Shown in pieces: positions 21,561 through 34,500 of a stretch of 64,000 nucleotides of DNA; position 1 is the first letter of the stretch, and each line of letters starts with the position of its first letter. This DNA is from Globodera rostochiensis (Eukaryota > Nematoda > Chromadorea > Rhabditida > Heteroderidae): positions 2,465,214-2,529,213 of the forward strand of contig JAEVLN010000003.1 of NCBI GenBank assembly GCA_018350325.1. Reading direction: 5' to 3'. Under the pieces are notes generated by a model. That model did not search any database. It was not told the origin of the DNA and saw only the letters and a program-made list of their open reading frames with translations. The position numbers and the translations under genes were made by a program.

Positions 21561-22787
21561 CACAGAGATCCCGGCTCGAATCCCGAACTGGCCGGTCACT
21601 AATTTTAACTAGAAGGCGTGAGGTAAACGATTTGATAAATATTGAATAAGAGATTATTTTTTTACGGCATTTGGGCGAGCAGTACATTTCCAATACCCCT
21701 CATCTTCGTCTCCTCCGAATACGGACCACAACAGAAAATGATCACTCCCTGGAATTGAGATCCAATCAAAACTAATCCAATAAGTTAATGAAAGTGATCG
21801 AATGTATCCGGATCACAAAAATCCTTAAGCCTAAAAGCCAGTCGGATGATTTAGCTATTTTGTTAGACATTGCCATTAGAGATGATATTTTGCGGTACTG
21901 CTCGTCCCCCCCCCCCTGCCGCCCCTCGACCGATTTTCAACATTTTCAAACAGCATAACTCCTTTCTATGACACCCAACCTTTACAAATTTAGTAACATT
22001 CAAAAGCTTAAGGCTGTAGAAATAATGATTAAACGGGACTAAATGCTTCATTAACTTTTGAGTCAGAAAAAATGTTCGAAATGACGACTTTTTCGTGATC
22101 AGTAGTCTGTAACATTTTTGCAAGCTACTAGATCGGTAAGCTATACTTGCACAAATATTCTAAAGACAGAGCTTTCGAATAGTACTAAGATTTAGAACTC
22201 GGTTGACTAAGAACAGAGTCAAAAAGGATAGTTTGTTAGAATATTGATCAAAATTTGAGTTTCTTTTGGTGTCTTGGTTTGTAAGCTAATTTGATACACT
22301 TAAAATTGGAGAAATGTTTGGCCCTAATTTCAATATTATATCACCCCTAACCCAGCAGAAGTGAATTTTAACCGGAAAGTCCAAATCCCGTTTAGTCGAG
22401 ACTTAAAACCCAGGACTCTGGACCTGAAAACTCGGGACTTTTCCTGAGTCGGGACTCGGGGCCGAGACTCCCGAGCAGCCCTACTCTCTAACTGTGCAGA
22501 GAAACCTGCCCCCGTACTATCTCGCCTTCCGCTCTTTTTCTCGGACCGGTAGTGCCGTTTATTTAAAGTTAAGAGATGTTTAGTGAAAATTTTGATTTTT
22601 AAATCTGTAGGAGTGTTGACATAACATAAAATGGCATTTTGCACAATATTATGGAATTGGACGGACGGACGGACGGATTTTTTGTAGTGCAAATGAATGG
22701 ATGTGAAGAAGCATTAAAAGGGGGGGGGGTAAAAGCGAAAATTGGGGGAACAAATTCATTCCATCGCTTTAAATCATCGCTCATCCA
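21561..22787. other. Region without a recognised gene
   Basis: Contains the flank of the satellite, a C run near 21908, a minus-strand 86-codon frame (21863-22123) without a domain, and a degenerate CCGGGAC/GAGTC-rich element at about 22370-22490. Nothing else supported. Confidence 0.4.
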
Positions 22788-23706
22788 TCACATTGTGATC
22801 TTCTTGGGCAGCTTCACCTCTCCGGTGATTGGGTTCCTTTCTGAAAATTCCTTCGTTTACATAACGCTACCGTCCGTATCCCCATATTTGGGTTGGTCCA
22901 CCCGATCCGACGGCATTTTGAGGACCGTTGCCCGTGACATGCCCCTCCCCCAAAATGCCAATCCCTCACCCCCCAGTGCAAATGCACACAACTCACCCAA
23001 CACCGGCACACACTTTTTGGGCGTTTTGGCCGGCGAATTGGGCACCGTGTCGGAGAAGATGGTCGACTTAAGCATTTTGCATTAGCTTAGATTTAATCGG
23101 CCGCTCCCTTACTCTGTATGTGTCGTTCAGCTTTTTCTTCGGCGTTTCCGGCAAAATTTGGCCAAAAAGACGCTCTTTGGTGTCCAGCTTTGGCCCGCAT
23201 CGCTTCTGAAATGCTTTTCCATATTTTAATACACATTTCTGTCCCTCACCCCCCTCCCTCCCCTCCATCCCGTACCCTAATTAAATGAGGGGCATAGTCG
23301 GTAAACGTGCCCCCGGGGGTATAAGGGACATCCAACAAAGGCAACGGAAATGAATGGGTTGGGATGGGATGGTTTAGGGATTCTTCTAAATTAAAATTGG
23401 AAGAGAATGGGGCGATGGAATTTGGCGGGGGGACCCCGGGGGGGGGCCCGGGGGGGGGGGGTTGCCCGCTGGGGCCTCTGCTAAATGAAATTTGGGGGGG
23501 GGGGGGGGGGGGTCCCTGTTGCTGCACAACGCAAATTTTGTTTCTTAGAAAACGTTGAAAATTGGTGAATAAGTGAAAGGTCATTGACCAAAATGGACTT
23601 TTGGGGTTGCGAAAGTTACCGGTTTCCATGAAATTTCGACGTTATTTCATTGGGTTGGGTTGTGGAGGAAAGGGCAATGTCAAAGAAAATGGATTCAATA
23701 GAGAGA

Positions 23707-23740
<34 letters not shown>

Positions 23741-25450
23741 AGGCCTTTTTGTTCGTATTCTTTGGAAAAAGTTAAACAACAAAAGGCAAAGTGAATGACA
23801 AATTCAGCGCTGTCTTCGTCCTATTCCCACCGGTTTCAAGCAGTTCAAATTTTTCAAGAAAAAGCAACGACTGAGTGACTGAATATGGCTTTCTGACTAT
23901 TCAGGCTCCAATTAGAGTGCCGAGGGTGTGGGAGCTCGGGTACGGGCAAGAATATATTTTTTGGCATTTCTCCGGCATCCGGGTGTAAACCCGGTCATGA
24001 ATTTCAGAACTTTCATTGTCTGGCTGGACTTGCCGGACGAGTGTTCTTTAAGGTCGCGTTTCTGATCGATCTGCGGTACCTAACCGGGTCACAAAATGAA
24101 CGAGTTGAGCGCACGGTGTCTGTCGCCTCCGGCGCCGTGTAATATGTACCTTAGTTGACCCGAACAGTGAGGGCGACTGGGACCTGTGGACGCGGTGGCG
24201 GAGGCCATTCGTCAACGGCAACGGGGGCAACGTGTTGTTTCTGTTTCTGCTGCTGTTGCTGGTGTTGTTGTTGTTGTTGTTGTTCGTCTTCATCGTCATC
24301 ATCTTCGCCTTCATCGTCTCCAAAATGCCTGCGTCTCCGTTCTCCTTGCCCTCATCCTTTCTTCTCGCCTCCTTCTCAGTGCCGTCGCCGCCTCCGGCGC
24401 CGTTCTCCTCGCAGAGCGTCGTCAGCAGCCCGTTTTGAGACCCGTCCAGCAACAACTTCGGCGCGGATTGCCCCCTCCCCAGCCGCTGGTCTGGATTTGG
24501 TGCCAAATCCCCCATAAATGCGCGCGTTTAAAATGGGCAATTCAAATTATGGCCAATTGATGTGAATTGCCGTGCCTTTTCTGTGTTCGGATGAATGGTT
24601 GAAAATGTGTTAGGGGCAAAGCAAAAAGACAACAGAAGCGGCCGGCACACACAAAAGTGTGTGTGGTGCCGAACTCGCTGCTTGCTTCTTGTGGGTGAAG
24701 GGAAAAGCGACGGAACGGCGCCGTCCGCCGGGGGGGGGGGAATTGTGAATTGGGCGGGGAGGCGGGGGGATATACAAGGGAATGCCCCCGGGGGACCAGC
24801 CCAGCCGGGTCGGACTTGGCCATTTACGCCACGCTTAGCTTGTCCCCCCCTCCCCATCCCTCCCGAAAAGTGGTGGCACCCCAAAATCGATGTGAGTAAA
24901 ATGGGGGGGGGGGGGGGGGGGGGGGCATTGGGCGCGGTAATTTGGCGCCGGAAAGGGGGCATTACTCATCCGAGGCCCATTTGGCGCGCATTGCCAATTT
25001 TTTTTTGAATTTTTTTGCCCCAAACTCGGGCGGGCGGGAGGGGGGGGGGAGGGGGGGGTGTGACAATCGCTAGGAATGGAAAGCGAACGCAAATTGAATT
25101 GAATTGAAATTGGATTCTTCGGTTGGGGCTGAGTCCGTCCGTCGTATTTAAACAAAAGCCCCTCCCCATTATCAACTCCCCCCCCCACTCACCGGTGATC
25201 GGTCCGCCGCCTCCGTCGCTCGCCCATTCATCACCACTTTTTCCCCTCCGTTCACACCATTCACAGCAGCAGCGGCCGCGATCAGCGTCTTCGTATTCAC
25301 CTCAATTTGCCCGTTGGCGACGACAATCACTGCCGGCGGTGCAGCAGCAATTGAAAGTGTGTCGCTTTTTTGCGGCACGCCCTCCGGCGTTTCTCCTCCT
25401 CCTGCAGCGGCGCCGCCGTTCCGTCGTTGTCCCACAATGTTTGACGCCAT
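22788..25450 (-). CDS. Jupiter/HN1-family microtubule-associated protein-like
   Basis: Exons that join in phase: 25193-25450 (starts MASNIVGQRRNGG), 24150-24485, 23113-23205, 22997-23066, about 22871-22966, 22788-22840. Short motifs follow the order of insect Jupiter and vertebrate HN1/JPT proteins: MASNI near the start, LDTKERLFGQILPETP followed by STIFSD, and a C-terminal NPITGEV. The rest is Ala-, Gly- and Asn-rich and probably disordered. Jupiter binds microtubules; that role here is inference. The acceptor of exon 5 is ambiguous, since two frames are open there. Introns carry the longest G/C runs of the window. Part of this gene was copied into the inverted-repeat spacer. Confidence 0.6.
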
Positions 25451-25984
25451 GTTGGACCAAAATTTGTGAAGAGAATATTCTTCCGCAGAAAAATGGAAAT
25501 TCCTCCGTTTGGGCACCGGAGGAGAGGAGACAAATGACTGAAATGGCGAAGACAAAGAAAGGTCGGGGGGGGGGGGGGGGGGGGGGTTGGGGGGAAGGAA
25601 TACTTCCAATATTTGTACCCCCCCCCCACTCCAATTCCCTCCCCATTACCTCCTTCCCCTCCATGTCCGCCCCGCCCAACATTGAAAGCTGCCCCCCCCC
25701 CCTCCGGCGCTGCATGCCCTTTAGCATTTTGAAACACAGAGGAGACGACGACAAAAAGCCATTTGGGCCGATGATTCATTCATTCATTCTTTAGCCCGCC
25801 GCCATTGGCACGGGCGATTCATTGTTTTAGAAATAATTGTGATTTTTGTTTTTTTGCGTTTTCCGTTCTTTGCGTCCCCCCTCCCCCAACGGCGGGAGGA
25901 CGGGCGGACGGGTGTCATGTTCACTCTCCACGCGTTTAAGTCTAATTCGGTTGAACATATCCGATTCAAATTGTGCAAATTTGA

Positions 25985-26370
25985 AATTTGTCTGATTTTA
26001 TCTCTCCCGGCGTGTCAAATGTCTCTGAGGTTGACCCAAAATTGGAGGAATGAATACATAAATTGTGGATTTGAAATTATGGGGCGAAGAATGCATTTTG
26101 TGACGGAATTGCATAATCTGATGAAGCGTTGGCTTCTGTTGGGGAGGCAATGGGAATGGAATGTTTTGCGTCGTCGTCTTTTGCTGCTTCTTCTTTGGGC
26201 ATTTCGCAGTGAAACGGCGCCTCGGGTCTGGCAATGAATGGAGCGCAGCAACAACGGCACAGGCGGACGCCATTTGCCCTAAAGGCACACAAATAAAATG
26301 TGCCAAAAATGATTTTGAAAAATCTTTTGCAAGCAGAAACCCCGAGTTTGGGATGTCAAATAAAGGCGAA
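25985..26370 (-). other. Segment upstream of the Jupiter-like gene, duplicated at 9.8-10.16 kb
   Basis: Open in several minus-strand frames, for example one containing AKHSIPIASPTEANASSDYA and another with KCPKKKQQK. Comparison with the copy at 9790-10160 shows similar change in all frames, so coding is not supported. It may be 5' UTR or a first intron of the Jupiter-like gene. Confidence 0.4.
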
Positions 26371-26874
26371 AGTTGTTGAGAAAATCATTAATTGGACTGT
26401 GATCAAATCCCGGCATTTTAGTGCCCATAGTATTTGTGTGGCGTCTCTTAACGGCACCAATTCGCCGCGGGTTCAAATAGCAAGTTTTGGGGCTCTATCA
26501 CTGCTGGTGGGGATATGTATTCGTTCATTCATTCTATTCCAAGTAGCGGCGCTAGGAGAATTGCGCACCGTGAAAAAAATTAATAGGTGGGGCCTTTTAG
26601 TCAACATTTTCGAAATATTTATATCTCCGAAAAAATAGTCTGAAATGTTATTTGGTATACGCTGATTACGAATTCGTCAATAGAAAATAAAATTGAGAAT
26701 TTAAAGTGGTTTAAGCCACCTTGGCTTGGGGTTTGTTAGGCTTAGGCCTAAACTACCCTGAGCTTAGGGATTCAATCAGCGCATCAAATTACATAATTCA
26801 GAGCCGGAGTTGCTCTATTGGCTCCGGCTTCGACCATTTCAAAAATGAACTCCAGCAGACCGGGGCGGAACCAT

Positions 26875-28043
26875 TCATACCCAACTCTGATCCCCAAACG
26901 GGTTGAGTTCCTCGAAAATTCCCCCCCCCCCGGCGAATTGCCGCCGAACTCTCAACGCCGGCCAATTCCAATTGGCGGCAGGCAATACGAACGTTGTCTG
27001 TGGCACACAATTGAGAAATTGCACAGAGTGAATCATTGCGACCATCCAATCGCTAACATTGGGCAAAGCAATCGCCCGGTTTGGCCACAATTTGCAGTCA
27101 CCGGCTGCAGTTGGACGTGACACACATGACACGCTTTGGTCCACGCCCTCGCAGCGTCGTTCGGCCACAAACAGCGGGTTCACCACCGAGTTGGCACTGA
27201 CTCTAAAAACGGCTTGTTTGGTGGCACTTTCTTCGAGTGCGGCCGGCGCGGTCTTCTCCCCCCCACCCCCAAACTGCTCCAAAAGGCAGGGTAAAGGGAG
27301 TGCCAACAAACGGGGCACAAAAAACAACAACGGCACGCACACCGACCAACCGACCGACCGTCGATGGCACCGGCGCCCGCAGCTTTGCTGGTAGCTGCAT
27401 TGGCCGCATTGTGCACTGCTCAGCGTCATTTCGCGCAGATAGTCCACAACATTTTCGAAGGCCTTTTTTGAATGCGTGTGTATAATATACATATTTTAGT
27501 TTATTTTAGGTTCCCATTTTGGTACTGAAATTTTGGTCCCGGGTTTTCAAAATTACCAAATTTAGTACCGGTCCCGGTTTTCCCCAAAAGTCCCGGTCCC
27601 GTACTACCCTACAGTATATTTATGCTTGTGAGGAGGCCGAAATTGAAATCGCCGTTCGAAATTCAATTGCTCTGCTGACCTGGCCCCAGCGTTCCCTCAA
27701 CAGCTTGAAAAACATGTGACTTCGACAGCCCGTCCGGCCCGGCAACAGCTGGTCAAAGAAGGAGCGCCCCCAGCGCGCATTATTGTCGCCTCGAAGCCAA
27801 ATGCCTTTGGGGGAGGGGACGCGTTTTTTCGGCATTTTTTGTTTATTTACATGGGCCCCAATCGGTCCATTCCGCACAATTCTCAGCTCTGTTCGCATTG
27901 CCAAGAATGGTCACAAGTTGGGCATCCAAAAAGGTGGCGATTAAAAAGTTTAATGGGCCAAAAGAGAGGGCGCGGCACTCACTGCTAATGGACAGCGGCA
28001 AAATCAAAGGCCAAATGCATTGGACGAAAGTGACCGTCTTCAT
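26875..28043 (-). CDS. Secreted thrombospondin-type-1-like protein
   Basis: First exons join in phase: 27983-28043 (signal peptide MKTVTFVQCIWPLILPLSIS), 27851-27886, 27680-27804, then an exon from 27462. The mature protein begins ENCAEWTDWGPCIWL, a thrombospondin-type start, and continues GRSFFDQLLPGRTGCRSH, FFKLLRERWGQ, AFENVVDYLREM, QCGQCSYQQSCGRRC. A further Cys-containing stretch (VNPLFVAERRCEGVDQSVSC) follows at about 27150-27210. The frame stays open to a stop at 26875, but exon limits after 27380 are not resolved. The family looks nematode-specific; partner and role are unknown. Confidence 0.55.
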
Positions 28044-29161
28044 CCCCCTTTTTGGAAGTCGAATTTGCGGGGATCAGTCGCTATTCAAAAATTTAAATAA
28101 TTTTGAATTTGCAACGATTGCTTTTACGTGCTGTGATGGATGTCCGGTCCGGTCTCCGTCGTGCGCAAAAATTATGGGGGGGGGGGGTGACGGAGTGCGA
28201 TTATCACCACACAAATTCCTCCCCTTTCCTGTCCAATTTGTAAATCCATCCGCCCATTCTTTGGATCGGCGGGAGAGAATCTTCTCAAGTTTTCGGAGAG
28301 AATTTTGGGTGGAAAATGGCGGTGAAAGTAAACACATTATGCGGGAAGCAAAACTTTGGATTGGGGGGGGGATCGGTCGCCCGGGGGGGGAAGAGGAAGA
28401 CTCCGGCACAATATTATGGAGAGAATTGGTGGAGGGGGAGGGGGAGGGGGGGGGGGGGGGGGGGGATCGGTCGCCCCGGGTACTCTCCGGCACAATATTA
28501 ACAGGTTTATAAGCAAATTAAAGTTGAGTTTAATGCAAAAAATCTAAATTTATCATTCATCAATATGAAACATTGTGTGGTGTCCAGTCGATTGACTGAT
28601 CGAATGGATTTCCCCCTCTGATCTGATCGGAAGGGTCCTCCATCTGATTGGCTGACCGGATGCAACTTGATTCTCTTCTTCTTCATCCATCCTTCCTCCT
28701 CCAGCGGCAGCAGATGAAGATGATGGCATGGCATCCATCCAAAGCGGTGGTGTCGGACCCGGGGGGCATTTTGGCCAAAAAATTAGGCCATTTGTTGGGA
28801 TTAATTGACTACAAACTGTGAATGGACGGGAATAACAAATATACCTACCATATGCTTGCTTTACACCTCCCCAAAGAAAATTGGGGGGGAGGGGGGGGGG
28901 GGGGGGAATTTGCAATTTTTGGGGATCACTTCCGTCACCACTCACTCAAAGGGGGCAAATGGAAAATGGCGGGCGGAAGAATGAAAAAGGGATGGCTAAC
29001 TCTATTCGGAAAAGCGTAACAATTATGTGTTTGTGGCAAATGATCGGAAGTGACCGTGTCGCCGTGGGCGGAAGGAAGAAGACAAATGTCGGGAAACTGA
29101 ACGAACAAACGAACGAATGAATGGGACGGAACGGGACGGGACGTCCCCTGCTCCCGAGAAA

Positions 29162-29194
<33 letters not shown>

Positions 29195-31546
29195 AAAAAA
29201 AAGGGGGTGGAAGACGGCGAAAATAAAAAATGAGTCAAAATCGATTTAAAAAAGCAAAATACATTGATTGATCGATCGGATGGCTTTGAGATCTGTCGGT
29301 CGAATGGTGTCGAGTGTGAAAATCACTGAATGAAAGAAAGAGAAAAGGAAACGGCGGGCGGGCGGGGAGAGAATGCTTTTGCTCAATTTTTGTGTTAAAT
29401 GAGAGCAGCAAAACAAAAGAAATGTTGAAAAGCAGCGGCTAATGAATGAGTAATTACTTAATTAATTAATTGTTTCAAATTTGTTGAAAGAGAGGAAAAG
29501 CAAGAAAAAGAGGCGGGGCGAATGGACGAAACGAAAAGTGCAAATGATTTTAACCGGGCGCAAAATGAACGAATGAATTGAATAAACGGAGGGATTTTAA
29601 TTGCAAAAGAATGAATGAAGGAGCTCCAATGTGATTAAACGGTCAGAGGTATTCGAACTGGCGGCATTTTGTGATCAGATCAGCGGGGGGGGGGGCGGCA
29701 CATTTCCCCCGGCGATTTGTGAGAGAGGGGAAAAAGAGGGGGTGGACTGGACAAATTATGGTATTTAAACTCCCGATTTCTTCAATAAATGTTTTTGGGC
29801 CTAAATTATATGAATTTTGACACAAAATTTGACGTGCATAGCGAAAGCGGAGACCGGCACCGGCGGACCTGCGCAGGATTTTGCGGCATCCGCACTTTTA
29901 GGGCCACCACAAAAGTTGCAGCGATTAATTCGGCATTAACGGATCCCCCCAGGGGTCTGTCCGAAAACAATTTGTTCCAACCTGCAGGTCGGTCGGGGGG
30001 GGGGGGTACACCAAAACCCGGCACAATGAGAATTGTTTCCCACCAATTAAAAAAGTCATTTTCCAATATTAAAAATTAATTTATTTTTTTGTTAACTTTA
30101 TACCCGCCTCACCCTCTAATAATTAATGCATTGCACGCCCAATTTGATTTTTGAAAAACTAATTTCAAAGTATTCCAAAAATGGTCTCATTTGTCAGTCC
30201 ACTCACTCACTCATCAACCAGAAGAATGGCCAAAAGCCCCGGTGACCAATGGAAGGAAAAATGTCCCTACAAAAAAACTAAAAGAAAAATTGGAGAATTA
30301 AACGGCGGGGGGGGGGGGTAGCGTGAGCACTAGAGAAAGGGGGGTAAAATTAAGGTAAGGCGGTGGGACGTGAAGGAATTTATGTAAAAAATTAATAAAA
30401 TAATCCAAATGGACGATGGGATTTGATTGTCAATAATAATAAACGGCGGACTAATAAAAAAAAAAATAGGAGAGGAGGGACGCGCGGGACGAACGGACGG
30501 GGGGAGGCACTTAAGGACAAAGTATGAAGGAAAGCATTCTCAAAATAATAATAATATAACAACAATAATAATAATGGTAATTATTTAAAATTGTGTAAAA
30601 AGATTGATTGATTGATTTTTTTTGTTTGTTGTTTTGTTTTTCCATTGTTTGATAAGAGAAGGAGAAAAAAAGCAGTGGTGCCCGTAATCATTTGAAAGAG
30701 TTGGAGAGTAAAGGTTTTAATTAAACAAAAAGAATAAAATAATATAAAAAAACAATAATGTGGATTGCTAACGAGCAAAAAACCAAAAACAATTTGTGGA
30801 TGGATGGGGGAGGACGAACAAATTGAACGGGTTTTGGGGGGTACACACCATAAAATAAGTAGCGAAGGGCGGCGGGGGGATTGAGGAAGAAAAATTAAAT
30901 AGAGCAATTCTCTAAAGGAAGAAAACACTGTGTCAACGAAAGTTTGGAACCCGGTGAAACGAAGAAAAAAAAAAGTGTGCGAGAACAATTGTCAACAAAT
31001 CGGCGGGGGGAACGGATGGACTGGAGAGGCGAAACAACAATTTGTTTTTTTTTTGTGAACTTTTGGGAGATTGGACAATGTCAGCGATGGACGACGAATG
31101 AATGAATGAATGAAAAGCCAAAAGGGTGGGGTCGGTAAAGAGATGAGAAAAGAAGTGACACGCTGTGACAAATTGTGAAAAAGTGGAAAATGAAAGCGAA
31201 GAGAGGCCGGCGGCGGTGTTGTCGTCGTCGAACGGTGCGCCCAAAAAGTGTCAAGCGGTGGGCATGAACAGCGTGTTGAAGACGAGCACCTATAAACAAA
31301 ACGGTGCGGTAAAATGATTGGGTCAAAAAGGAGACAGAGGACGGACGACCAACACTAAGCCATAACGGGTCAATAGATGGGGGGGGGGGGGGTGGGGGGA
31401 GGTCCCGACCAATTTCGGAGGGAGTGGGCAATTTTTAGGGGTGTATTTTAAGGGTTAGGTATTGCACCGGAAGAAAAATAAATCGCTTTGGAGTCAAATC
31501 GTTTGACCCATTGGCACCCGTCTCAAAACCCCCGGTTTTCTCAATT
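28044..31546. other. Gene-poor region
   Basis: No gene recognised. It holds many G runs, including about 30 G at 29163-29193 and others at 28176, 28450, 28880, 30000, 30305 and 31380. There is AT-rich DNA with AATAAT repeats near 30540, and a two-frame-open stretch at 29800-30080 without a domain. It may include 3' sequence of the TRIM-NHL gene. Confidence 0.5.
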
Positions 31547-34500
31547 TTACCAACGACAATAAAAAAGGCACAAAACGATCACCGAGCTGCTCTGACGAGA
31601 CAACGTGACAATGCGTCCATCGGCAGCAATTTTCAGGCCAGTGCAACGAGAGACCTGAAAAGTGCGCGGCCAGTTACCGAAGAAAGCAAAACATTGGCAA
31701 AGAAAAGACCAAAAACCTTCTGAAGATGGCATCGGTAGTGGAAAAGCGGATTCCCCAACCCGTTGAACACCACGACGTGGTAATGATTTCCTTAAAGTAC
31801 AAACGCTGTAAAATCGAAATTCAATTTTTGAGTGTCGAAATGTGAACCATGCGAGTCTCCGACGAGAATGTCCCCACTCTTGGAGAAGTCAATGCCAACC
31901 GGGTACGGCGTGATGTTGAGTCCGCCAAACTTGCCCAACTGCTTGCCTTTAGCAGGAAAATGCAAAAAAAAATAAAACAAACAACAGCCAAGAAAAAACA
32001 CACCTTCCAGCGAATAGATCACAACACAGTGCGTTTTGTAGTCGGTGATGAAGTACTGGAGAGAGTGGGGGAAAGTCCTCTGATTAAAAGCAAACAAGCC
32101 AATCAGACCTGTCCCTTATAGACCGCAATGTCGGAAGCCTCGTGAACGTAGCCGGAGATGCTGAAGTGGCGAGTGAGCCTCAGCTGATTGAACGTCTCAA
32201 ACTCGAAGGCGTGCACCACATTTTTGTTGTCAATGATCACCAACTGCTCATTCTCTTTGTTCATCGACATCACAGTGACTTGGTCAATTGGGCACGGAGA
32301 AGGTGGAACTTGGGGGAAAAATTAGAATTTTTAAAAAATATTTTTTGAATTACCAAGACGACTAATGTACTCGCCGTTGTTCTTGAACAGTTGCAAACGA
32401 TTGAACAGCTGGTTGGAGCCACGGTCGAGCACAATGAACAGGCAGTCACGTCCGCGGACCAATGAAACAACCTTAAAATTATAGACATTGATAAAATCAA
32501 AAATCAACATTTTATGAGACATTTTCTCGTTTGGGTTACGATGCTGAATCCCAAGATCCCAGCACCATTTCAGAGTCCAAATTTTGCCCAGCCCCATTAC
32601 CTTTTTTGGGTAATAAACCGAGCCTTCTTCGGTGCCGGAACTGCCAATGCTTCGAACAAAAGAGCCTAAAAAGCATTTACAACCCAATCAAAATCTGCTT
32701 ACACTACCGTCACTGAAGTTGACGATAATGCAGCGATGGTTGTTGGTATCAGCGATGGCTATCTCCGCGTCCAGTCCCAAACAAATGCCCTGCGGCGTGT
32801 TGAAAGTGTCCGCGCCGTTGTTTTTGTCGGCGTTGAAGTGTTTGCAGAGAGTCATCTGAAAATATTATCCAAAATCCACAAAAAGAATGCTGCTGCAGCA
32901 AACAGCTCCAAAAAACACAGACATCATGCGCGGGTGATCCGGTCCCAAATTGTTGTTGCGAACGACCACCTGCCCCAAGTCCAATAAAATCCTGCAAAAG
33001 TTTCAAATTTTATCACATTCACTCAACCCTTTAAAACTTGTTGAGAAGCAATGCTCGAGGCGGACACAAACTGATCCACCGACGGCGTGTTGCACAGCGA
33101 AGAGCGCGAACGCATTCCGGACAAGTCGCTGCCACCGTAACCGTATTCGCCCGCAAAACGCGACTCCATCAAATCACGAGGTCGTTGGTGTGTCGGAGTG
33201 CCGTCGTATTGCGAAAACATGTTGGGCGAATTGAATTGCTTAACAGCAAAAGGTTGTGAAATTGTACTCCAGATGTCTCTAAAATCTGTTACCGTTCCCC
33301 ACAGTTTTGACTGCGAACCGGACAAATAATTTTCAGGAAAAAGTGTGTTGGCGGGGTCGCCATATTGTTGATGATTGATTGCTTCAACCTGTGCACCTAA
33401 GCCAAAGCCGACCGGAGTTCGAAAGCCAGTGAAAGAATCCGAACCAAAACGCCCCTTAAAAAGTCGTATCAAATCAGAAAAAAAAACGCCAAAAAGAATG
33501 CAAGTGACCAACCATGCCGAAACTGTCCATGGAATGATTGTTCTGAACGTTGTTCGAGACAGGCGACGAAAGTGTCATGTCGGAGGTTGAGAAATTGCCG
33601 CTGTCCCCGCTCAAATAGCTGTGTCCGTTTCCGTTTGAATTGCGATTCATCCGACGCTCCATTCCAATTGTGCCCGGATTCTGTTGCTGATAAGCAGCGA
33701 CCGCTTGTTGCACCGTTTTGGCACTGTCCCAAATGGCCGAGGCGGTCAACTGGCCGCTGTGGCCAAGTTTCACATCCGACAGTCCGGAGGTAATGCCCTC
33801 AATTTTGGTCTGCTGCTGTTCGGTGTTCATCATCAGATTCTTCGCATCCTTCGGAAGTCCCGTGACGCGGCCTTTAACAACACATAACACAAATATAGTT
33901 GCTATAAACAATCAATTCCATGCAAAAAACGATGCCAATTATTGCTTTGGCGGCAAATATAACAGCAATTCAAAAACACACATTTGATGTTGCCAACAAT
34001 TGCTTCCAGCTTCTTCTTGAAGTCGGCTTTCGTGGGAGAGTCAAAGTCCAAGTCAACTTCAGCGTTCGCATCCGGCATCGAGTGAATCAACAGCTTCAAC
34101 TGCTGCCGTACCTTATTTTTGTTCAAACACAATTCCACGACATTGCCCTTTTCCAGCAGACAGTTTGTGTATCTAAAAAATGAGACATAAATGTGATTTT
34201 GTAACATTTAAAAAATGTTCGAATTGGTTTCGGAGTCCGGAATTGGTCAAAATTATGGTCAATTTCGGATTCTATGCACCGAAAACGCCAGATTTTGTCA
34301 ATAGAAATGCACGCACCTAAGCGCGTCCTGCAACTTGGAAGTCTGTATGTCGATTTTCTGGTAGAGACTGTCCAAATATTCCTCCTTCTCCTCCTGGTTC
34401 TTCTCCAAATCCGAAAGCAACTGCAGCTTGACCTCGTTGAGCACGTGCACATAATACAGAAATGCCTCGTCAATCTTTTCGCGACATTTCTTAGTCGACA

